Counted from the stretch's first letter, positions 8,082 through 18,075 are shown. The stretch is 54,044 nt of DNA from Synechococcales cyanobacterium CRU_2_2 (GCA_012034805.1 JAAUOP010000016.1:1-54044), one strand, 5' to 3'. Notes: generated by a model from the sequence alone, not told the origin. Made by a program: numbers and translations.

Positions 8082-9452
8082 CTAACTCTCACCCTGGCGG
8101 CGATACCATCGCGCCAGCCGATCGCCCGAAATCCCCAGCTTGTAACCCAAAATCATTCCCTGATTCAGGAGTGTCGTCCGCACCACGCCGAGCTTTTGCC
8201 AGCGCCGGGCCGAAGTCGTCACGACAGCAGGGGCGAGTTCTCCGGGAGCTTGCGTTGCGATCGCCACTCGTCCCTGGCGCTGTAGCCGCCGCATCAGCTC
8301 AAAGTCTTCCATAATCGGTAAATCCGCAAAGCCGCCGATCGCATCGAAGACATCCTTGCGCAAAAAAATCGCCTGGTCACCATAGGGCAACTGCAAAAGG
8401 CGCGATCGCCACCGCACCCCCCACTCCACTGCGCGTAGCCCCAGCCCTTCGCCTTCAATCCGAAGCTCAAAGGCACCCGCCACGACGCCCGCTTGGGCTA
8501 GGGTCTGCTGGGCGATCGCCTCAAACCCCTCCGGCAGCTGCGTATCCGCGTGCAGAAACAGCAGAATTTCCCCCTGGGCCAAAGCCGCGCCGCGATTGAG
8601 TTGCCGCGCTCGACCGCCGGTTTCGATCAGCACTGGGGTGTGGTGGGTCTGGGCGATCGCCACGGTGTCATCGGTACTGCCGCCATCACAGAGGATCCGT
8701 TCGGCTTGGGGGGCGATCCTGCGCAATCTCCCAAGGACTTGGGGCAACTGAACCGCTTCGTTTTTCGCCGGAATGATCACCGAAATCCGGGGCTTTGCCA
8801 GCATCGTCCTTTCCTTGGGGCAAAACTTCTCCCACAGGGGCAAATCTTCGAGATCGTCCACATCCTGGAGGAGCGGAAGCTGCATCACCGCTAATCCCTG
8901 CTGGGCCGCCCGATGCAACGTCTCAGAGAGGACCTGGTTTGTTCCCCAAGCCATCTCGGTAAACAGGACTGGAACAGCCAACGTCAGCACTTCAGCTCGC
9001 AAGCCAATCAGGTAATAGCCCCCGTCTAACGCAGGCCCCAGAACCAGATCTTGAGCCTGCAAAGCCCCAAAGGCTTGGTTCAACAGCTCAGCTGTAATCC
9101 CTGGGCAGTCAATGCCGATGATCACCACCCGTTGATGGCCTGCGGCGACGCCCGTGGCTAGGGCTGCGGCCATGCGATCGCCCAGATCCCCCGCAGCCTG
9201 GGCCTCATAGACCCAATCGACTCCCAGCCAAGCACGAAACTGTGCCCCAGAGCCTCCCGTCGTCAGCACCCGAACCGTCGAGACCCTGGACTGGTGCTCT
9301 TGTGCCAACCAGCGGGTCACCGTGGCTAGCGTATGCTCGGTCATCTGCCGCTGTAAGGTCGCGGCTCCTTCAGTTCCCAGCGCCGGAATCAGCCGAGTTT
9401 TGGTGCGCCCTGGCGCTGGATAGCGGGTGAAGACGACTAAATTTTGGTTCAC
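8082..9452 (-). CDS. Fused glycosyltransferase (TIGR04282-type plus GT2/TIGR04283-type)
   Basis: Two domains are joined in 456 residues. Residues 1-205 match the DUF2064/TIGR04282 family: NLVVFTRYPAPGRTKTRLIP, VIIGIDCPGI, GPALDGGYYLIGL. Residues 220-456 match a family 2 glycosyltransferase of the TIGR04283 type: RISVIIPAKNEAVQLPQVLG, DGGSTDDTVAIA, LFLHADTQLP, PYGDQAIFLRKDVF. The two families are often neighbours, and fused forms are common in cyanobacteria. Acceptor and product are unknown; cell-envelope or lipid glycosylation is likely. The GT2 domain has its DxD-type HAD and GDQ residues, so it should be active. Confidence 0.9.
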   Translation of the reverse strand: MNQNLVVFTRYPAPGRTKTRLIPALGTEGAATLQRQMTEHTLATVTRWLAQEHQSRVSTVRVLTTGGSGAQFRAWLGVDWVYEAQAAGDLGDRMAAALATGVAAGHQRVVIIGIDCPGITAELLNQAFGALQAQDLVLGPALDGGYYLIGLRAEVLTLAVPVLFTEMAWGTNQVLSETLHRAAQQGLAVMQLPLLQDVDDLEDLPLWEKFCPKERTMLAKPRISVIIPAKNEAVQLPQVLGRLRRIAPQAERILCDGGSTDDTVAIAQTHHTPVLIETGGRARQLNRGAALAQGEILLFLHADTQLPEGFEAIAQQTLAQAGVVAGAFELRIEGEGLGLRAVEWGVRWRSRLLQLPYGDQAIFLRKDVFDAIGGFADLPIMEDFELMRRLQRQGRVAIATQAPGELAPAVVTTSARRWQKLGVVRTTLLNQGMILGYKLGISGDRLARWYRRQGES

Positions 9453-9469
9453 GCCCTCGGCCTCATGTC

Positions 9470-10057
9470 TTACACCCTACGCCCCATACCTAAATTGTCC
9501 ACCTGCTGTTTCAGGAGCTTTTGATAGGCTGCTTCCGAGATGCAGTCTTGGACATCGACATGGTCAACAAACAAAATGCCGTTGAGATGATCTAACTCAT
9601 GTTGAAAAATCCGAGCGACAAAGCCTTGAAGGTGCGATCGCTGCACCCGCCCCCCTCGATCCCAATACTCCACCCAAATTTCTTCGGCCCGAGCCACCTG
9701 GGCGCGGCAATTGGGCAAGCTGAGGCAACCCTCCCAGTCCCGCACTTCGGCGTCCGAGCGATCGAGCAGTACCGGATTGATCATCGCGGTGGGCTCCATG
9801 TGGGGCGCTTGGGGGTAGCGAGCATTGGGCCGGGATGCGACCACAAACACCCGTTCTGAGGCCGCCACCTGGGGGGCGGCGATACCGACGCCATTGGTGG
9901 CGATCGCCGTGGCGATCAAATCGTCAATCAGCTGCTGGAAGGGGCGAGCGTCGAGTTCCGGGCCCACGGGCCGAGCAATCTGTCGCAGCAAGGGCTCCCC
10001 CCTCCGCAGGATGTTGCGGGTCTTCCCATTCTGTTCCTTAGCATTTTCGTTTTCCAT
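9470..10057 (-). CDS. def: Peptide deformylase
   Basis: This enzyme removes the formyl group from N-terminal methionine of new proteins. All three metal-site motifs are present: GVGIAAPQV (motif 1), EGCLSLP with the Cys ligand (motif 2) and QHELDHLNGILF with both His ligands and the catalytic Glu (motif 3). About 195 residues, usual for bacterial type 1 deformylase. ATG 10057 (MENENAKEQN) is chosen; the frame continues to 10075 but adds nothing family-like. It lies 30 bp upstream, in orientation, from nothing else on its strand but the HtrA gene, which ends at 10088. Confidence 0.95.
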   Translation of the reverse strand: MENENAKEQNGKTRNILRRGEPLLRQIARPVGPELDARPFQQLIDDLIATAIATNGVGIAAPQVAASERVFVVASRPNARYPQAPHMEPTAMINPVLLDRSDAEVRDWEGCLSLPNCRAQVARAEEIWVEYWDRGGRVQRSHLQGFVARIFQHELDHLNGILFVDHVDVQDCISEAAYQKLLKQQVDNLGMGRRV

Positions 10058-10087
10058 GATGGCATCTGGGGTCACGACTGCATGAAT

Positions 10088-11386
10088 CTAGGAGCGGGCA
10101 CCCCGCTCAAGGGTCATTTCCTGGGGCTTGACCGAGAGGGTCATCACCTTGCCCTGTCGGTTAATCTCAATCGGCAACACTTGGCCAACATTGCCTTCCG
10201 CCACCCGGTCTTGAACCTCCTGCGCCGTCGCGACGGCCTGACCACCCACCTGAATCACCACGTCGCCCAATTGCATCCCCGCAGCCTCCGCTGGCGAATT
10301 GGGCAACACCCCAGCAATCAGCACCCCTTCGTCTAGCTTGACGGTAAAGCCCAGACTGGGCGTGGCCCGGATTTGGGCCGCCATCTCTGGGGTCAGCGTC
10401 CGCATTTGGATGCCGAGAAAGGGATGTTGAACCTTGCCATCGCGGATCAACTGCTGGGCCAGCCGCTGGGCCGTATTGATCGGAATCGAAAAACCCAGTC
10501 CCTGGGCATCGCCAATGATGGCGGTGTTCATGCCGATCACCTCGCCCTGGCTGTTGAGCAGGGGGCCACCAGAATTGCCGGGGTTGATGGCCGCATCCGT
10601 TTGAATAAAACCGACTCGTTTGTCCGGTGCGCCCACTTCCGAGCTGCTGCGGCCCGTGGCACTGATGATGCCGACGGTAACGGTGTTGTCGAGGCCGAGG
10701 GGATTGCCGATGGCGATCGCCCACTCTCCCGGTTGAAGCTGTTCGGAGTTACCCACCGGCACCACCGGCAGCTCTGACGCCTCAATTTTGATCACGGCGA
10801 CATCGGTCACCAAATCCAGACCCAAAACCTTACCGCCAAAATTTCGCCCGTCCTTGAGTTTGACCTTCACCTCATCCGCCTCCTCGACCACATGGGCGTT
10901 GGTCAAGATATAGCCATCCTTACGAATAATAAATCCAGAACCAGAACCCGCGACCCGTTCCGATGGCTGGGGTATGCGTCGTCCAAAGAAGCCGCGAAAA
11001 AGCGGATCCTCCAATAGCTCTGAGCCCTCTGCCACGTTACGAGACGCATCAATCCTGACCACCGCTGGCCCAACCCGCTGCACCGCATCGACAATGAAAT
11101 TACCCTCGACCGGCAAGACAGCTCGGGGTGGCTCAGGTGGCAACGTCGCCGTCTCCAGCAGCGGTGATTGCTGCACAGGTACGGGCGTCGAGATGCGCTC
11201 TGATGCCGACAGTTGCGGCAACCAAGTCTTCCAGCCGCCTTGCCAAAAGCTAGCGGGCATGGCCCGAGCGCTCGCGAAGGCAGCCCCGGCCCCAAAGATC
11301 AATCCAAAGACGAGGCCCGAGCATCGGGGCCTGCTGGCCTTGGGCGAATGGGAGCCTCGAGGGTTGTCTGAAGGCGTAGGTCTCAT
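10088..11386 (-). CDS. HtrA/Deg-family serine protease
   Basis: A periplasmic or thylakoid-lumen quality-control protease of the HtrA/HhoA/HhoB group. A basic N-terminus and hydrophobic segment (GLVFGLIFGAGAAFASARAM) anchor or export it. The trypsin-like domain shows the triad: His in ILTNAHVVEEADEV, Asp in LVTDVAVIKIEA, Ser in INPGNSGGPLLN. One PDZ domain follows, with GVLIAGVLPNSPAEAAGMQLGD. Length about 432, normal for cyanobacterial Deg proteases, which typically have one PDZ domain. ATG 11386 is used because the frame beyond it (to 11428) lacks leader character. The def gene lies directly downstream on the same strand. Confidence 0.94.
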   Translation of the reverse strand: MRPTPSDNPRGSHSPKASRPRCSGLVFGLIFGAGAAFASARAMPASFWQGGWKTWLPQLSASERISTPVPVQQSPLLETATLPPEPPRAVLPVEGNFIVDAVQRVGPAVVRIDASRNVAEGSELLEDPLFRGFFGRRIPQPSERVAGSGSGFIIRKDGYILTNAHVVEEADEVKVKLKDGRNFGGKVLGLDLVTDVAVIKIEASELPVVPVGNSEQLQPGEWAIAIGNPLGLDNTVTVGIISATGRSSSEVGAPDKRVGFIQTDAAINPGNSGGPLLNSQGEVIGMNTAIIGDAQGLGFSIPINTAQRLAQQLIRDGKVQHPFLGIQMRTLTPEMAAQIRATPSLGFTVKLDEGVLIAGVLPNSPAEAAGMQLGDVVIQVGGQAVATAQEVQDRVAEGNVGQVLPIEINRQGKVMTLSVKPQEMTLERGARS

Positions 11387-11891
11387 GGATCTGCAAACGT
11401 CCTCAATGCACCGCAAAGGATAGCCCAATACCGTCTGATTTTACGGTCTGATTTTGGACTTGTTGATAGATCGACCCCCTCAGCATAGAGCTTGAACAAC
11501 ACTAAACCCCACCGCCTAACTCGGTGTCTGCACCCGCGTCTGTGCTGGAGCCCCCAGAAGCAATATCAAGATTTGTCAAATCAACGAACGAGCCGTTTAA
11601 CCGACAGGTCTTCCCTAGCTCGCGGCGGTTAGCTGTGGTAACTTGACTATCTCGAGGGTTCATTCTGAAGCAGCTCGTCTCGAGGCGGCTGGCTCCAGAG
11701 CTGCCTGCACTGGTGGCTGATGCGAATAGCGAGTAATCCAAGGCGTGGTCTATTCCCGACTCCATTGCCCGAATCCGTTAATTTTCTCCTCTTTGGGCTT
11801 GACTGGTCTGAACCCAATTTTCCTAGCCTGATCTGTGCCCAATCGGACTGTAAGCCAATCGGACTGTAAGCCAATCGGACTGTAAGCTAAC
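11387..11891. other. Intergenic region upstream of dnaA and htrA
   Basis: About 505 bases between the divergent htrA-type protease and dnaA. No cluster of DnaA boxes (TTATCCACA type) is seen, so there is no sign of an origin. The short minus-strand frames (11502-11765, 11647-11874) have no family character. Three copies of a 16-bp repeat end 5 bp before the dnaA start. Confidence 0.5.
11839..11886 (+). repeat. Three 16-bp tandem repeats just before dnaA
   Basis: CCAATCGGACTGTAAG occurs three times in perfect tandem, ending 5 bases before the GTG start of dnaA. It fills the place of the ribosome binding site and must lie in the 5' UTR or core promoter. It is not a DnaA box. Confidence 0.9.
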
Positions 11892-13309
11892 GTGACCCCC
11901 TACTCCTCAGAACAGCTCTGGGACGGCATCCTGGAGCAGCTTCAGCTTCAGTTAAGCCGTCCAACCTTTGAAACCTGGATTAAAACGGCTAGTGCGGAAA
12001 AGTTGGAAGGTAATTGTCTGTATATTCGGACACCCAATCCCTTCGCCCGTAACTGGTTGCAAAAATATTACTTACAAACGATCTCCGATGCGGTTGAGAC
12101 GTTTCTAGGTTATCCACTGGAGATCCAATTTACGGTGATTTCTAGCGGTGAAGTGGGGGCAGCCCAGATTGTTGAAGAAAGTTTGTGGACGTCCGTAGCA
12201 CCCACCCCTGTGGCGGAAGCGGCTGCGATTCCGGAGCTGGAAAAGGAGGTCGGAGAGGGTCGCCACAAGCAAATTCGATCGCCCAAGCTCAATCACAAAT
12301 ACGTGTTTTCCCGCTTTGTCGTGGGTGCCAGCAGCCGCATGGCCCACGCGGCTGCGCTGGCGGTGGCGGAGTCTCCGGGGCGGGAGTTCAATCCGCTGTT
12401 TCTCTGTGGCGGCGTCGGCCTGGGTAAGACGCACCTGATGCAGGCTATTGGTCACTACCGGCTTGAGATTGATCCCAATACCAATATTTTCTATGTTTCG
12501 ACCGAGCAGTTTACCAATGATCTGATTTCCGCAATTCGGCGGGACGGGATGCAAGCTTTTCGGGAGCGCTATCGAGCGGCGGATGTTTTGCTGGTGGACG
12601 ATATTCAGTTCATTGAGGGGAAGGAGTACACCCAGGAAGAGTTTTTCCACACGTTTAACACTTTGCATGAGGCGGGCAAGCAGGTGGTGCTGGCGTCCGA
12701 TCGCCCCCCCAGCCAAATCCCCCGGTTGCAGGAGCGGCTGTGCTCGCGCTTTTCGATGGGGTTGATTGCTGACGTGCAAGCTCCCGATTTTGAAACTCGC
12801 ATGGCCATTTTGCAAAAAAAGGCGGAGTACGAGAATATCCGGCTGCTCGGGAGGCGATCGAATACATTGCCTCAAGCTACACGTCCAACATTCGGGAGCT
12901 AGAGGGGGCGCTGACGCGGGTAGTGGCCTATATCTCGATTTCTGGGGTGGCGATGACGGTGGAGAATATTGCCCCAGTGCTCAATCCCCCGATGGAGCAG
13001 GTGGAGGTCTCGCCGGAAATCATTATTTCCATTGTGGCGGATACCTTTCGGGTTTCCGTGGATGACCTCAAGGGCAGCTCTCGGCGGCGGGAGGTGAGTC
13101 AGGCGCGGCAGGTGGCGATGTATCTCATGCGCAAGCATACGGACTTGAGTTTGCCCAAAATTGGTGAAGCGTTCGGCGGCAAGGACCACACAACGGTGAT
13201 GTATAGCTGCGATAAGATCGAGCAGATGAAGGAGGCGGATCACCAGATGAATCTGACGCTGCGTCAGCTGAATGACAAGCTCTACATGAATAGCAAGGTT
13301 CAGGGGTAG
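11892..13309 (+). CDS. dnaA: Chromosomal replication initiator DnaA, one frameshift
   Basis: An AAA+ initiator protein. Domain I is at residues 1-90 ([20 protein letters not shown]), with a short linker. The AAA+ core has Walker [18 protein letters not shown], Walker [14 protein letters not shown] and VLASDRPP. Domain IV carries the DnaA signature, [20 protein letters not shown]. The frame breaks near 12845: CTGCTCGGG where CTGCCTCGGG restores [20 protein letters not shown]. Corrected length 472 residues. It starts with GTG. Downstream is an unrelated ABC gene, not dnaN. Confidence 0.96.
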
Positions 13310-13376
13310 AAACGAGGATTTAATTCGACCTGGTCGATCTAGATCGAATTGTAGGGATGCGAACTCCGCACCCAAT

Positions 13377-13450
13377 GCCGGAGCTGTGATGCGTTTCCAT
13401 GAATTTGAGGGTCGGGGATACCGACCCCTACGAAGGCTTGAACCTTAGGC
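13377..13450. repeat. Dispersed repeat, copy 1 (palindromic core)
   Basis: About 70 bases resembling 41716-41786. The core GAGGGTCGGGGATACCGACC continues with CCTACGA and contains the hairpin GGTCGG-GGATA-CCGACC. Flanking similarity (GCCGG, ATGC, GGCTT, CAT) extends on both sides, so it looks like a mobile or REP-like unit rather than chance. Confidence 0.7.
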
Positions 13451-13466
13451 ATCTAACCGAACAGCT

Positions 13467-14387
13467 ATGAAAATTTTGGAGGCCCAGGGTCTTTGTAAAA
13501 CCTATCGCCGGGGTCAGCAGGTTGTAGAGGCCGTGCGTGGGGTAGATTTGGCGATCGCTCCCGGCCAAATCCTGGCGTTTCTCGGGCCGAACGGGGCGGG
13601 CAAAACGACGACGATCAAAATGATTGCGGGGTTGATTCGGCCTGATGCTGGGACGGTGGCGATCGCAGGCCGTGACCCTCACCGCGAGCCCGATGCGGTG
13701 CGGCAGCTCGGCGCAGTACTGGAGGGCAATCGCAATTTGTATTGGCGACTGACGCCGATGGAGAATTTGGAGTATTTTGGCGTGCTGCGTGGCCTGACGC
13801 GCCAGGCAGCTCGGCGGCAGGGGCGGCAACTGTTAGAGCGGTTTGAGCTGACGGGGAAGCGAGACGCGGCGGTGCAAAATCTGTCGCGGGGGATGCAGCA
13901 GAAGGTCGCGATCGCCGTGGCCTTGGTTCACCAACCCCAGCTCCTTCTCCTGGATGAACCGACCCTGGGCCTCGATGTCGAAGCGACCCAAACGGTCAAA
14001 ACGCTAGTCCGAGAAATTGCGGCGTCGGGTTGTGCGATTTTGCTCACGACCCATCAATTGGACGTTGCGGAGGAATTGAGCGATCGGGTGGCCATTATCC
14101 GCGCGGGCGAAGTGATTGCGGAGCAAAACACTCAGGAGCTGGTGCGCCAGTTTGCCGGGGCTAGTTATACGGTGGAGCTGGAAGGTGAGTTGTCGGCGGG
14201 GCAGCGATCGCAGCTTCAGGCCCACGGTGTTTTGATTCAAGACCCGCGTTTGTTTGTGCGGGGGGCCGAGATTTTGTATGAGATTTTGGAGATTGTTCGA
14301 CCGGTGCCAATTTTTCAAGTCAAAAAAGACGCAGCGGATTTGACTGAGGTATTTTTGAAATTGGTGCAAGCTCCCCAGGACGATTGA
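13467..14387 (+). CDS. ABC transporter ATP-binding protein (ABC-2/drug-type)
   Basis: A single nucleotide-binding domain with Walker A LGPNGAGKTTTIKMIAGLIR, Q-loop region, signature NLSRGMQQKVAIAVALVHQP, Walker B LLLLDEPTLGLD and switch His in LLTTHQLDVAEE. A C-terminal extension of ~80 residues is typical of the DrrA/CcmA-like exporters that work with an ABC-2 permease. No permease gene follows; the next gene is about 490 bp away on the other strand. The partner must be encoded elsewhere, so the substrate is unknown. ATG 13467 fits the family. Confidence 0.9.
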   Translation: MKILEAQGLCKTYRRGQQVVEAVRGVDLAIAPGQILAFLGPNGAGKTTTIKMIAGLIRPDAGTVAIAGRDPHREPDAVRQLGAVLEGNRNLYWRLTPMENLEYFGVLRGLTRQAARRQGRQLLERFELTGKRDAAVQNLSRGMQQKVAIAVALVHQPQLLLLDEPTLGLDVEATQTVKTLVREIAASGCAILLTTHQLDVAEELSDRVAIIRAGEVIAEQNTQELVRQFAGASYTVELEGELSAGQRSQLQAHGVLIQDPRLFVRGAEILYEILEIVRPVPIFQVKKDAADLTEVFLKLVQAPQDD

Positions 14388-14861
14388 ATGTCTCGAATAT
14401 TTAACCCAACAGCCGGACGAACCCGGTGTAGGGCAACACACTGTTAGATCAGGGGGTGCGACTGCGACATAAAGTTGTCCCCCAGGTTCTCTCAAATATG
14501 AGTTCTGGATAAGTTGAAAGCCCTATTCTGCCGTCACTCATGACTTGATTAAGTTCAGGAATTTACGTTGTTTCAACCGATCAATTCCGTAACGTGATCC
14601 TTAACCAGAACTGACCTTCATCAAGGCTTGCTAGGAGGGCGACCCGAGCGAGTTCGCCGATAGGGGCTACGATCGCTTTCGGCATCATGAATTCCCGGAT
14701 GCACTCGGATGCACTTTTGCAGCATACCCCCACCAGAGAGGTCTAACTTCGTGTCGTACCCCTGACTTAACGATGCGTCGCCCTACGCCACCGTTCGTCC
14801 GGCGTTTACTCGGCGATCGCATCGATCACCTATCGATCGCCTTAAAAAGCGATCGCCACGC
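14388..14861. other. Intergenic region, ABC ATPase / cysteine desulfurase
   Basis: About 475 bases between convergent genes. Several HIP1 octamers lie near 14813-14856. No coding frame with family character and no clear hairpin with a T-tract was seen. Confidence 0.4.
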
Positions 14862-14893
14862 TTAAGAATAGTTGCGATTAAGAATAGTTGCGA
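14862..14893. repeat. 16-bp tandem duplication over a stop codon
   Basis: TTAAGAATAGTTGCGA occurs twice in perfect tandem. The second copy contains the stop codon and last codons (NRNYS-stop on the minus strand) of the cysteine desulfurase gene; the first copy repeats them in another frame. Confidence 0.9.
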
Positions 14894-16020
14894 TCGAGAA
14901 TCTGCCCCAGCGCCAAAGCTGCCCAATCCACATCAGCAGTCGTTGTTTGTTTCCCCAGAGTGAGACGGATGGCGCTGAGGGCAGCGCGATCGCCATAGCC
15001 CATCGCTTTAAGCACCCGGCTGGGCACAGACTGACCACTGTCGCAGGCAGAACCGGCGCTAATGCCAATGCCCGCCAGATTCATCTGATAGACCAGTTGG
15101 CGACCGCTGACCGCTGTCACAGCCCGCTCAATCGAAAAGCTGGCATGGTGGGGAAGGCGGTGGTGGCGATCGCCCGTCAGTTCAACCCCAGCTAAGGCGA
15201 CGAGCTGAGTGATCAGGCGATCGCGCAGGATCACCAGCCGCTGTGACTCTGACTCCAGCTCTTGTGCCGCCAACCTAGCAGCAGTCCCAAAGGCGGCGAT
15301 CGCCGCTACAGCCTGGGTTCCGGGCCGTCGATCCCCTTCTTGGGATCCCCCTCCAAATACGGTTGTGAGCTCAACACCTGGGCGAACATACAAGGCACCC
15401 ACTCCCTGGGGGCCATATAACTTGTGGCTCGACAGCGAGAGTAAATCGACCTTGAGCTGACCCACGTCCAGCGGAACCCGCCCCGCCACCTGCACCGCGT
15501 CGGTATGAAACAACACGCCTGCTTCGTGGGCGATCGCCGCCAATTCCGCCAGAGGCTGTAGCGTCCCGACTTCGCTTTGGCCATAGATCACCGACACCAA
15601 GGCCGTATCGTCCTGCAACTCGACTCGCAAATCTTCGGGATCAATCCGCCCCTGGGCATCTACTGGCAGCCGCGTGACACGCCAGCCCTGTTGCTCTAAC
15701 ATCTGAGCAGGCTTCTCCACGGCGGAATGTTCGAGGCTGGAAATAATTAAATGTCGTGGCTCGAGAACACGTCGTGCCACGCCTAAAATTGCCAGATTAT
15801 TCGACTCCGTGCCACCACTGGTAAACACCAATGACTCCGGCGGTGCGCCGATCAGCTGAGCCACAGCCCACCGAGCGGTTTCGATGGCCAAGGCCGATCG
15901 CTGCCCCCAATGGTGCAAGCTGGAGGGATTGCCCCATTCCTCGGTGAGGACGTGCTGGAGGGTTGCGATCGCCTCGGGCCGCGTCGGTGTTGTGGCGCTG
16001 TAGTCAAGATAAATCTGCAT
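14878..16020 (-). CDS. Cysteine desulfurase (NifS/IscS family)
   Basis: A PLP enzyme that takes sulphur from cysteine for Fe-S cluster and other sulphur pathways. Visible motifs: YLDYSATTPTRPEA at the N-terminus, SGGTESNNLAILG, the PLP lysine in LSSHKLYGPQGVGALYV, RPGTQ and the mobile-loop catalytic Cys in GISAGSACDSG. About 380 residues, group I type. ATG 16020 (MQIYLDYS) is the family start. The last 16 bp are tandemly duplicated downstream without changing the protein. It lies 55 bp downstream of the HerA-like gene's stop side, transcribed the same way but upstream of it. Confidence 0.95.
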   Translation of the reverse strand: MQIYLDYSATTPTRPEAIATLQHVLTEEWGNPSSLHHWGQRSALAIETARWAVAQLIGAPPESLVFTSGGTESNNLAILGVARRVLEPRHLIISSLEHSAVEKPAQMLEQQGWRVTRLPVDAQGRIDPEDLRVELQDDTALVSVIYGQSEVGTLQPLAELAAIAHEAGVLFHTDAVQVAGRVPLDVGQLKVDLLSLSSHKLYGPQGVGALYVRPGVELTTVFGGGSQEGDRRPGTQAVAAIAAFGTAARLAAQELESESQRLVILRDRLITQLVALAGVELTGDRHHRLPHHASFSIERAVTAVSGRQLVYQMNLAGIGISAGSACDSGQSVPSRVLKAMGYGDRAALSAIRLTLGKQTTTADVDWAALALGQILDRNYS

Positions 16021-16074
16021 GAGGCAATGGGCTTCTGAGTGGCCTTCCATACTGACGATTGCAATTATCCCAGG

Positions 16075-17816
16075 CTAAAATCCCAAGTCTGACTTTGCCG
16101 CTGCGGCAGCTTCGAGCAACGCTGGTGTTTCCATGGCCTCCCAATCCGTTGCACCAATTTCCTGGTAGAACTGAGCGTCGTAGGCACGAGTTTGAATAAC
16201 AACCGGCATCGGCACAGCATGACCCAGCAACAAGGCCTGTTGCTTTGAGTCTAGCTTTGCGAGCACCGATCGCAAATTCTGCCCGCCGGAAACTCCGGTA
16301 AAAATCGCTTCAATATCCTTGTCATCATTGAGCAGCGCCGTGATTCGGGTTCCCACCTGGGACATCACCTCCGGATCGATGCCCGAGGGTCTTTGATCGA
16401 CCACTAATAGTGTCACAAAATATTTGCGCATCTCGCGGGCGATCGTGCCAAAAATGGTCTGACGCACCGTCGCAGAATCCAAAAAACGATGGGCTTCTTC
16501 GATGGTGATCACGAGTTGACGGGGGCGATCGATCGGGTTTTTCGACTGCAAAAATTTGTCTGCCTTGCGTACATAAGCCTCGTGAATGCGACGGGAGATA
16601 ATATTGGTCGCCAACATGTAGGAAAGCATATTTGACTGGGAGCCAAATTCAATTACCACGTGTTTTCCTGCATTGAGGGCATCTATTACCTGGCGAATAT
16701 AATTGCGAGTACAAGAATTTTGAACGTATTTCAGATCATCCAATCGAGTCAGCTTGCGCTGCAGGGCCATAATCGAAGATTTACTTCCCATTTTGACTTC
16801 GCAGAACTCTTGAATTTCACTGTTACTCATGGCTAAGAGTCGGGTTATCCAGGATTTACCAAACTCATTGCGCAGGATAATTGCATTTTCTAGGCTGGCT
16901 TCCGAAAGGTTCAGCTCCTGTCGCACTAATGCCAAATCTTCGACCGAGATTTGGTCATAGCCAATGTACAATTCCTGGGCATCGCGAACACCCCGGCGTT
17001 GGGTTGATTCTGGGTCGAGGGTGTAGATTTGCACTTGGTCTGGAAAAAGCTGCCGCAAGCCTTTGACCGTGTTGAAGCGATCGCGCCCCCCACCCTCACT
17101 CGCGGCTTCCCAGCCATACTCCGAATGCATATCAAAAATCAAATTCACCGCTGCCCGCTTGCGAATAATCCCCGACAGCAAGAGGCGCGTTAAAAACGAT
17201 TTACCAGTGCCAGATTTGCCAAAAATACCGTTACTGCGTTCGACAAATCGATCGAGATCAATGCAAATGGGTACATCCATATCAATCGGTCGTCCAACTG
17301 CAAAATTGTGCCGAGAGGGGTCATCTTCCCAGCCAAAGACTGCCCGAAAATCGCGATCGCTGGCGTCATACACCTGACTGAAATGACTGGGGATGGTTTT
17401 CACCGGTAGCAGTTCTAGTTCTTCGCTACTTTGGGCTTGCATCGAGCCCAAACCACTCGTCCGCCCTGGGAGTTGATCGCCCTCTTGGCGACTCCAAGCT
17501 GGGCTCAGGGCCATACCGTCCTTGGGCGTAAACATCAGCATTGGCGCAAGTTCGGCCATGCCATAGGTGGCGGAGCCGGCCAGGATTTCTTGTAGAAACA
17601 AATTTTGGGGATCTGGTGGATCCGCGAGAATGCGTGGACTGCTCGTGCCCAGGCTCACATCCGTCAGCAGACAGAAAAAGCGCGATCGCGCCCCTGCACC
17701 ACCACAAACTTACCCACCCGCATCTCTTCCACAGAGACGTCCGGATTGAGGCGAATTTCTAGCCCTTGGGTCAGCGAGCCTTGGATGACGACGCCTAAGG
17801 GATGATCCAAATTCAT
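16075..17816 (-). CDS. HerA-like ATPase with HAS-barrel (DUF87), one frameshift
   Basis: The N-terminal ~110 residues are a HAS-barrel: LGVVIQGSLTQGLEIRLNPD, VEEMRVGKFVVVQGRDRAFF. The FtsK/HerA-type ATPase core follows, with Walker A GIFGKSGTGKSFLTRLLLSG, NLIFDMHSEYGW, Walker B LVITIEEAHRFLD, VVDQRPSGIDPEVMSQVGTRI and an Arg-finger region. HerA enzymes are hexameric DNA translocases, in archaea working with the nuclease NurA. No NurA is nearby. The frame breaks at an A5 run (T5 on the coding strand) at 17675-17679, next to GCGATCGC; a sixth base restores RDRAFFCLLTDVSLGTSS and extends the gene to ATG 17816, 580 residues. Confidence 0.93.
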
Positions 17817-18025
17817 GACACTCAGTTCCTAGGGGGCTCCAGCTTCGAGTATAGGCGATGCAGTAGAAAAAACGTTCTAGCGTGCCTGTTCTATGCCGCG
17901 ATCGCGAATTATCCTGAATGGGGCTGGGTATGCTGATAAGAGAGTGTAGTTCGAGACCCGGCTCGAGATGATCCAAGCCAGGATTATCCCTGGGACAGAA
18001 TAATGCTTGATTCTAGCAACAGCTT

Positions 18026-18075
18026 TGCTCCAGAACCGCCTTGGCTCCAGCACCGCCTTACCCCAGAACCGCCAT
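18026..18075 (+). repeat. Three imperfect 16-17-bp repeats before the cyclophilin start
   Basis: TGCTCCAGAACCGCCTT, GGCTCCAGCACCGCCTT and ACCCCAGAACCGCCATG follow each other, the last one containing the ATG at 18074. This is another tandem duplication that ends at a start codon. Confidence 0.75.

Noticed and set aside
11502..11874. Minus-strand frames upstream of dnaA
   Set aside because: No start signal, atypical composition, and overlap with the dnaA promoter and repeat region.
11387..11891. Replication origin next to dnaA
   Set aside because: No cluster of DnaA boxes or AT-rich unwinding element was seen, and dnaN is absent; dnaA is often unlinked to the origin in cyanobacteria.
12105..12875. 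Long minus-strand frame inside dnaA (256 codons)
   Set aside because: It is the antisense shadow of a GC-rich gene; no family character, and the plus strand encodes clear DnaA.
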